Below are positions 48,106 through 56,800 of a stretch of 64,000 bases of DNA, piece by piece. Made by a program: the position numbers and the translations under genes. The notes beneath the pieces are model-generated. The model did no database searches. It was not told where the DNA came from and saw only the letters and a list, made by a program, of their open reading frames with translations. Position 1 is the first letter of the stretch. Each line of letters opens with the position of its first letter. The stretch spans positions 62,001 through 126,000 of the forward strand of contig JASANG010002872.1 in assembly GCA_030248215.1 (NCBI GenBank), given 5' to 3'. This DNA is from Enoplolaimus lenunculus (lineage: Eukaryota > Nematoda > Enoplea > Enoplida > Thoracostomopsidae).

Positions 48106-49294
48106 GAGTAATCAGGAACCCGCCATCCTTTGTTGCGTAATCAGGAACCCGCCATCCTTTGTTGAGTAATCAGGAACCCGACATCCTTTGTTGAGTAATC
48201 AGGAACCCGACATCCTTTGTTGAGTAATCAGGAACCCGACATCCTTTGTTGAGTAATTAGGAACCCGCCATCCTTTGTTGCGTAATCAGGAAGCCGCCAT
48301 CCTTTGTTGAGTAATCAGGAACCCGCCATCCTTTGTTGCGTAATCAGGAACCCGCCATCCTTTGTTGAGTAATCAGGAACCCGCCATCCTTTGTTGCGTA
48401 ATCAGGAACCCGCCATCCTTTGTTGAGTAATCAGGAACCCGCCATCCTTTGTTGAGTAATCAGGAACCCGACATCCTTTTTTGAGTAATCAGGAACCCGC
48501 CATCCTTTGTTGAGTAATCAGGAACCCGCCATCCTTTGTTGCGTAATCAGGAAGCCGCCATCCTTTGTTGAGTAATCAGGAACCCGCCATCCTTTGTTGC
48601 GTAATCAGGAAGCCGCCATCCTTTGTCGAGTAATCAGGAACCCGCCATCCTTTGTTGAGTAATCAGGAACCCGCCATCCTTTGTTGCGTAATCAGGAAGC
48701 CGCCATCCTTTGTTGAGTAATCAGGAACCCGCCATCCTTTGTTGCGTAATCAGGAACCCGCCATCCTTTGTTGAGTAATCAGGAACCCGCCATCCTTTGT
48801 TGAGTAATCAGGAACCCGACATCCTTTGTTGAGTAATCAGGAACCCGCCATCCTTTGTTGAGTAATCAGGAATCCGCCATCCTTTGTTGCGTAATCAGGA
48901 AGCCGCCATCCTTTGTTGAGTAATCAGGAACCCGCCATCCTTTGTTGCGTAATCAGGAACCCGCCATCCTTTGTTGAGTAATCAGGAACCCGACATCCTT
49001 TGTTGAGTAATCAGGAACCCGCCATCCTTTGTTGCGTAATCAGGAAGCCGCCATCCTTTGTTGCGTAATCAGGAACCCGCCATCCTTTGTTGAGTAATCA
49101 GGAACCCGCCATCCTTTGTTGCGTAATCAGGAACCCGCCATCCTTTGTTGAGTAATCAGGAACCCGACATCCTTTGTTGAGTAATCAGGAACCCGCCATC
49201 CTTTGTTGAGTAATCAGGAACCCGCCATCCTTTGTTGCGTAATCAGGAAGCCGCCATCCTTTGTTGAGTAATCAGGAACCCGCCATCCTTTGTT
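48106..49294. repeat. 29-bp satellite, 41 units in perfect register
   Basis: The unit is GAGTAATCAGGAACCC followed by GCCATCCTTTGTT, 29 bases. Exactly 41 copies occur with no insertion or deletion. Three positions vary and are linked, giving four unit types: GAG..CCC..GCC (most common), GAG..CCC..GAC, GCG..CCC..GCC and GCG..GCC..GCC. The GAC type recurs at units 13, 25, 31 and 37 and the GCG-GCC type at 16, 28 and 40, which points to higher-order units of 6 and 12. No spacers exist, so it is not a CRISPR array. Confidence 0.95.
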
Positions 49295-49797
49295 GGAAAA
49301 TTTCAAATCCGCCACAGAATACAAACTACGGTACTTTTGCAGTTTTTGGTTCTTGGGACGTGCAATAGGTTTTTAACGATTAGCTGTGAAAATTGGACAA
49401 CTTAAACTTACGGAATAGTATCACAACCGCCGTGAAATTCTGCGGTTCTGCAATTACTCGCTAGCACTCTATGATAACTTACCCCCAGTGGTGGATGCAA
49501 ACATTCATGACAGGGGTACGCGCAAAATATAGTGAAAAAGTCTTGTGACCAAAGCAATCGACAAACCAAACTCAATATTCGTGCCGCAAATGTTTGTAAA
49601 TTAGGAACCGTACCATTTTATAAAAAAATTCTTATCTGAGGTACCTTCTACATATGGTCACTGGGATACCAATGCCCTCCCGCAACGTTTTCTCGCATTT
49701 CTATATTTTGGCATTAGGTTTAGGTGTAAGCTCCGGCTTAAACTTATGAAAGGAAAATACACAAGTGCCCCATGCTAGTCTTCTTAAAATATGGCTT
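49295..49797. other. non-coding DNA after the satellite
   Basis: Nothing recognised. Confidence 0.3.
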
Positions 49798-49985
49798 GGC
49801 CGCAAACTTTAACGGGCGTCCAGGTTTCTGGTGGGACTATAAACGAGTCGGTTTAGATTCTAGATTACATTTTTTTGCTTAGGCTTAGGCTCAGGCTTAA
49901 GAACACTTTTTGCAACGCTTAGGCTTAGGCTTAGGCTTAGGAATACGCTTAGTCTACTGTTACGCTCCTAAAAGTAACATTGGCC
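49798..49985 (+). mobile_element. M2 MITE with TTAGGC run
   Basis: GGCCGCAAACTTTAACGGG at the left, AAAAGTAACATTGGCC at the right. Two blocks of TTAGGC units lie inside, the second with four in a row. Confidence 0.82.
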
Positions 49986-50876
49986 GAACTTTTCGTATAA
50001 TTTAGGTTTAATCAATTTGCCTTCAACGCGAGAAACATGGCTTATGAAAAAAAGGCAAACGCAATCAAAAGGTGCTTGTAATTGACATCTTTTGAGTGTC
50101 ACTGCGACAACTTTTTGTATTTTTCGATGAAAATATAATCGTTGGCGTTCGTTAGGTTTGATTGTTACTAAATAATTATTTTTTTATCTTTCATGCATTA
50201 AGACGTTATTCATGGAAGATACAGGCTGCTGCAGCAAGAGTGGGGTAGGAGCAAGAGTGAGGTAGAAGGCAAACGCGTAGGTAGGGATTTTGAAGTGGGA
50301 GGGTCTAGAAGACCAGGAGTTATACGTAAAGGTTTGTAATGCGAGCGAAGCTGTCGGAAAGTTTGACACAATTTTAAAAAAAACTCGCTCGCTCAAAACC
50401 AATACTTTGCAGCACAGATTCGAGCCAAGTAAAGGTCGAATTCGACTTTGAATATAACGTTAAAGGCTAAGGTGTACACATTCGAACTCGTCAGCCTGGT
50501 TTAATATTAACAAGAAAACAATATTTATTATAAAAGTTTTTGAATTCGTTGAAGCATTAGGTGGGTTCGCTTTCGCGTGTGTATAAACTTTCTTCGAAAG
50601 TTAAATACGGGCTTAGTATGAGCGTAGCACCCCATCAATGTAAAAAGTTACCGCACGGACGCAAATAACGGTCAGGTCCGACAGAGCCGCGGGGAAGGGC
50701 GAAGATGCAACTGACCCGCACTTTTTGAAACAACATTTTGCCCCCCCCAATTTGATCCCAATTTTGTAAAAGAAAATGAATCTAACCCCAGGGACGCAAA
50801 CAAAGGGCACTTGCCGCCCTCCAATTTGATCCCAATTTTGTAAAACAAAATGAATCTAACCACAGGTACGCAAACA
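49986..50876. other. non-coding DNA with a 73-bp tandem repeat
   Basis: CCAATTTGATCCCAATTTTG occurs at about 50748 and again at about 50821, followed by shared sequence to ACGCAAACAA. An M11-like GCGAGCGAAGCTGTCGG lies at about 50342. Confidence 0.5.
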
Positions 50877-51042
50877 ACGAAATAGGCTTTTCCTGACTAC
50901 ACAAACTGAGTCAAAATTTGACTCCAACAGAGTCAAGTTCGACTCAATTTGACTCTGGCGGAGGTGAATTTTGACTCAGTTTGTGTAGTCAGGTAAAGCC
51001 TGTTTCAGAGAGAGTCAATTTGACTCACCATTTATTGCAGTA
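50877..51042. mobile_element. M3 MITE, left-truncated
   Basis: Begins inside the arm at GAAATAGGCTTTTCCTGAC and ends CACCATTTATTGCAGTA. Confidence 0.8.
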
Positions 51043-51475
51043 TAGTTACGCCATTGGTGTCAAAAATAAAAACATCAACAACGTATACGCAGTTTGATCA
51101 GTAGTGTTAAAGTTGCGTCATACACTTAAATGGTTTATCTAACAGTATTAAATTAAATTTAGTGTTTCACAGCTCACAAGATAACTTAAAAATTGCACTT
51201 CAAACGCAAAAAGCGTTCAAAATTGTGCTTCAAGTATTCTTGAGACGATTCCTTATTGTACAGCATGCACAAATTAGCCAGTATCATAGTTGCAATATTG
51301 CAAACACATTAATCTCGATAAGCAATCGCCATACCAATAAGGTTCTTTAATTTATAACTGGTTTATAAACACCAGCGTTTGGAGGCATAAACCGAAGCTT
51401 CTATCGTAATAACATGGTAACAACATTGGCCCATTTTTTCCCATTTTGGGTTATTTTAATACTATAATAAATACA
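51043..51475. other. upstream region of the GR gene
   Basis: A+T-rich, free of recognised repeats; presumably holds the promoter. Confidence 0.3.
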
Positions 51476-51482
51476 TATAAAA
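51476..51482 (+). promoter_or_regulatory. possible TATA box of the GR gene
   Basis: TATAAAA lies 58 bases upstream of the chosen ATG, a spacing that would give a short 5' leader. The surrounding DNA is A+T-rich, so a chance match is quite possible. Confidence 0.25.
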
Positions 51483-51539
51483 TGGTAAATATATCATATA
51501 CCATCAGTGCTCATATCGAAAAGTTCCAACATTAAAATT

Positions 51540-53834
51540 ATGAAATCATCGGCGTCAAAATCAACAAATAGTTTGAACAAAAGATGTGCGCAAAATGTTG
51601 GTCTGAATACGCGAAAACGTTTAAAATTTCATTTGATCGACAGTAGCCGTGTAGCAAGTATTGTTTCAGACGAGTCGCTAAGTCCACCAGCGTGCCGAAG
51701 TGGCACAACTGACCTCGGTCCACAACAAAACAGGCGACGTAACATTCAACAATCGCAACAAGTTGCAACTGCAAGCAGCAACACCCGTGAACGCAGTATA
51801 TCGCACGCTGGGACTGCAGGAAGTAGTGTAACATCACGAACGACTTATCCGTCAACCGCACTAATACTTCCTCCAACTCTTGCCACGGCAACAAGTGCAA
51901 CGCCGAACACCGACAGTAGTACCCATAAGTTGGATCGGTATGAAACGCTTTCGAGTTACCCAACATCGTCTATAGCACCCCACCCGGACGCTGAGCGCTA
52001 TAGTTGCCCTCCACGATTATCTTGTGGGACTACCCCACGAAAAACCTCGATGAACGCTCTCAAATGGCCCCTAGACAGACCGGTTCCACCGTTGTTTAGT
52101 AACGGGATCCCTCCAAGTCTAGGACAAGCCACCGATGTTCGAATAGACCCGCTGTATGCGGAAGAAGTGGCAAAGCAACGATCTGCAAGCACTGCGATGG
52201 TTTATGGAACCGGTCAACCCCAAGATACCGGTGGGTGGCCCCGATTTGCAAGACGAGGTCTTAACCCCAGCGGCGGAACGGTTGTTTATGAAATGGTCCC
52301 ATCAACAGGAACTGCACCTAGAAGTAATATCACATGCGATCCAGCCAGTGGCGACCCCAGCAACAACAGCTATGCAAGGCGACGGACTTGCAGTAAAGCA
52401 CCACAACTTCTGCCAGGAGGAACAGCAACATTTCATCGTTCGTTTAAACGTCCCAGCAACTCAAACGTTCTACATCCCTATCATCAAGTATTTAAGCTGC
52501 TTCAATGGATGGGATTTCATCCGATGAATATCGTACGCGATTTTCAAAAACTCGACCCCCAGGCTCACGTCATGTCACAGAGTAGTGTACCCCCCGTGGG
52601 TGGAGCTATCCTTCACGCTGGTATCATCAACCCTGAAACTCTGATTCCTGGAGGGATGCAACAAATGATCAATACACGATCGTTTGAAGGGGGGCCAGAT
52701 AGCACTGATAATCTGGCAAAAGCGGCATCTTTTGACGCGCCCGATGTCCAGATAAAACAACCAATCCGCAACTATGGATGCAACGTTGATTACGGGACCC
52801 CCGACATGGAACTGGGATCCAACCGCCGTCGGCAACTCAACAAATCGCCGTGTAGCTGCTTCGGTGGACACTGTCCAAGCCAAACTACGTATTGTTTTGG
52901 AAAAATTTATTCATCACAAACGCCAACGCCAACTTCTACTATTGAAGGAACAAGCAGGCGGCGTCATGCGTCTTGGATTCAATATCTCCGAGTTCCGCTT
53001 TGTCTATCTTCGTTTCTGTTCAAAGTTCTCACACTGGTAATAATCGGAACGAATTTTGGATTTTTTTCACTGAACGTTTACGTTACCCATACAATGCGGC
53101 TTGAGTTCGGCTCAATGCTGCATCCTTATCCGATGACGTCAGTCATCACTGGACTACTTCCGCTTCAGAACGCAGTGAACATTATTTTATTTTGGATCGG
53201 GCTTGGCGATCATAAAAAGTTGATTCGAGAAATTGCAGCTGCGTTCGCTGTAAGCCGGGACCCGTCGTATGATGCATCTTGGTTGCGGCGAGCTCAACGC
53301 AAACTTTTCGGCGCATTTTTCTTCACCACCATTGTTCCGCTAATTGCTCGGCTAATCCAGTGTGGTTTACTGCCGGATTTATTCGAGCAATGGCACGGCC
53401 CAGTCAGTCTGTTTATCGTTCCACTCCTGCGTGGCTGGCAAATGGTACCGTTGTTGTATTTTTGGCTCCTTTGTGCCACATTGACGATGCGATTTCGTCG
53501 GCTTCGCAAACATTTATACCGCGATCCGACGTTGTTTACGTACAGTCTCGAAGGACACTTTGACCAGTTTCGTTCGTTAATCAATGTTAGCCAGCGAATG
53601 GCAAACTTTTTGAGTCCATTCATATTTGCCAGCCTCGTGTTCGCAGTGCTCAGCCTATGTTTGACGGTGTATTTTGTAACCCACGCCAAAGAGTTGATCA
53701 ATCTACCCGAGGATATCGACCGATCATGGCGAATTAATGCGTATTTTGATTTCGGATGGGCGACGCTACAAGTGTTTTTAGCGATCGCGTACGCGATAAG
53801 TGTTTGTAAATTTGGTTGGTCTGTCAATGAAGAG
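51540..53834 (+). CDS. GR exon 1: N-terminal extension and TM1-TM6
   Basis: This single 2,295-base exon encodes 765 residues and ends in codons for VNEE followed by the donor GAG|GTCAGT (phase 0). The frame stays open to 54056, but that tail is intron read-through: it lacks TM7 and its last part is a hAT-type MITE fragment. A second donor-like site, GTGAGA at 53851, is in phase 1 and does not match the phase-0 acceptor downstream. G+C is visibly higher than in the flanking DNA. Confidence 0.82.
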
Positions 53835-56800
53835 GTCAGTGCTCGTATACGTGAGATAGGTCTAGGCACGGTCGAAGCGGACCAGTCCATCATATACACC
53901 CCGTTTGGGGAGCTCACTCCAAAAAGGGCCCCCGCCCTGCCAAGAATTTATACGAAAAAAATGAAAAATATTTTGATCATTACCAGGAGGCAACCACTAC
54001 GGAATTTTGGGGGCCCTACCGTAGCCTGCTCCGGCACTGGGACTAGCAATGTGTAAGACATTTATTCGGTCGATACTTTGTTAAGTATAGCTGGTCGGTG
54101 TGAAGATCAGCTTATCTTTGCTAACATACGGGTGTTCTAGTCTATGTTTAGGGTCCCAGTTGTGCGTAGCATTTATCATCAGTTGGTAATAGGTTTTGTA
54201 GCTTTAAAACCACAAAAATGACGAGGTTCGAAATTGAGCACATTTTTCGATTTTGATTTGTTTTTACGTCTGAGTCAATTTTAAAATCCACAATTGCAGA
54301 AGTTCGCCAGTTTGTAAACCTATCGTTAACTTATGATAGATGCTATAAGTATTTGAGAATCGGGTTCCTGATGTATGGCCAACTGGTTGCTCGAGTCAGT
54401 AAGCTACGGTATGCTTGAACTGTAGCTAAGATATTTAACCTAAATTTGTGCTTAAATTTCTGCTTCGTCCGGTAATCAAGAAGTAGTGCCAGTTAATAAT
54501 AGCAGCTTTGTAGCTGTAAAACAATCAATATCATTGGTTGTTGAAAAATCAAGTGTAGTATTCATTTTTAGCCAGGACTAATATAAGAAGATTCGAAAAT
54601 AGCAAACTGTCCACGGTTCAGATTTTCATCAACAGTCGGTAAACTTATTAAATTCAACTGGCAATAAACGCAAGCGCCCCCCTAATCTTCCAATTGGCGA
54701 GGGGCCCAACCCTTGAGAGGGCTCATCGTGGCAAACTGAAAATTTTGTTGTGGATCACGAATGTTCAAGACTAGAGCTGTGAAATATTTGATTATTCTAA
54801 CTCCGGCCCTGCCAGGCTGCGCCCCCCTGGCTCTAGACATCGATGCGTTATTTTGACTGTACCTTCTTCTGTCCTCTGGCATATTTCTTCCGGTATTGCA
54901 TTTCGCGTTATAGGCTCGCTCAGTGATTAAAGCAGTCTTATGCACAAAACCTCAAACTGAAGAAGACAGATTTCAGGTAAGTAGTAATTTCTGGCAAATG
55001 TCAAAATCGCATTTTAACTTCAAAAGGCAAGTTTGTCCAAAAAAATTAAGACAAATAATCGGTTTGTCTAAAATATAGCGGCAACGCAATTAGAAATTAT
55101 GGATAACACAACCATTTCTTAAATTAAGCGATTCTCAGCTTGCAACCTGTGCAGTGCACACGATATATGTATACATACATACATACATACATATATATAT
55201 TTAAATATATATAATATATATTATATGTATATATAACACAAACACCACAATAATTCGTCACCGTTCTGAGCTAAAGACGTATCTCATATAAACGCAAAGC
55301 GTTTATCTAAGATATAAAAATTTAAAATGGACGTATCTCAAAAGTTTTGTTCAAAAGATACGTCTTTAGCTGAGACTGTTGTCGGAATTATTATGTGTAC
55401 CAATAACGCAAAATCTTCACCAGACGCGAGTACACCCCGTGCCTTCAAGTGTCAAGGGTTTCATTTGGTATTTATATCTGTGTATTACTGATCAAAGAAT
55501 ATACATTTCAGGTGCTACGATTCCAACAAATATTCTTCAGTCAAATGACTTGGGGCATTTCCGTTTGGAAGGCATTTTTGATCGAACGGAGCTTTCTGTT
55601 TACGGTAAGTTGACGCAGGCAACAAACCAAGTCCGTACTTCTCCAAAGATTGCTGTCTAGCGAAACCTGCCCGTATTCAGCGTCAAGAACGTATCACCAT
55701 CAATAGCGGTCAGTTATTTAGGAAGACATTTTGTCTGTTTAATAGGTTGGCTTTAAACCTATTCTTCTTAAACATATTTGTAAACCAAAATTTGAACACC
55801 AATCCAATGCCCGGCTTCTGGCCTAATGCTAAACTTAAGTTCGAACCCAAGTCTTATTCGAGCCGGTGTCACGGGCAGATTTTTCTCCTGGGCAGATTTT
55901 TCTCCCCGGAAAAATCTGCCCGGGCAGATTTTTCTCCCCGGAATTTTTAACATATACAAATATTACACAAATTAACAAAATGAATACAAAAAAATTACTA
56001 AAATAGCATCTAGTACGTACATTTCTTTCTGCTAATTTAGTATATGACCTCGAAAGTTATAAACTGTGGAGACTCTTTGTTCTCCCTCCATCTTCCGGGA
56101 AATGCACTTATAATGCCTGATTCAAAACATTCGTACAAATGTTCGCGCATAAGATGCTGGTCATAGAGCCTGTGACTTGGACATGTACCCATAGCTAGGT
56201 CCACCATATACGCTATTGCAAAGAGCCCACAGTCATCAAACCCCTGTTCTTGTACTACTGGTGTAATTGACAGGCGAATAATTCCCTCATTTTGTAGGTG
56301 GGCGTACACACGAGACAACACCCGCTGAAGATCGTCGTCTAGGTTAAATGGCAGCGGATCGTATACTTTAATAACACCATCTCCTGCAGCCGTGGTCAGC
56401 CAGTGGTTACTGCGAACGTGGTGAATTTGAATAAATTTTCCTTCTGTGGAGTCACCTTCGTACCAAATTTGAAGTGTTAATGTGTCATTTAGTCCGCGAA
56501 TATCTTGATATTGCTGTCCAACCAAAATTTGCGCGGCGTTGATGTGTCTGACAAACTTCTTTTTCAGGTTCTTGGCAACACTTGGTCCTAATTGTGACCA
56601 TGATTCGGGATATTTCTTATTCTTAACATAATCCAATATTTCATTATATTCTAAATCCATTTTAGCTTAAGTATGATTTTTAAAAAATATATCCCTAAAA
56701 GGAAACAGTGTATAGAAAATTGAGTGAGCACTTCAGTTGATATGTATATATACCATCGTCCACTCAGAAAAATTAAAATTCTGTCTGGGCGGATATTTCT

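Noticed and set aside
48106-49294. CRISPR-like array
   Set aside because: Units abut directly with no spacers, and the context is eukaryotic.
53294-53917. 207-codon minus-strand frame opposite the receptor
   Set aside because: It is a shadow of the GR exon and resembles no family.
53835-54056. C-terminal 73 codons of the long frame as part of the receptor
   Set aside because: They lack TM7, contain M10 MITE sequence, and the phase-0 donor at 53835 joins to exons with clear GR motifs.
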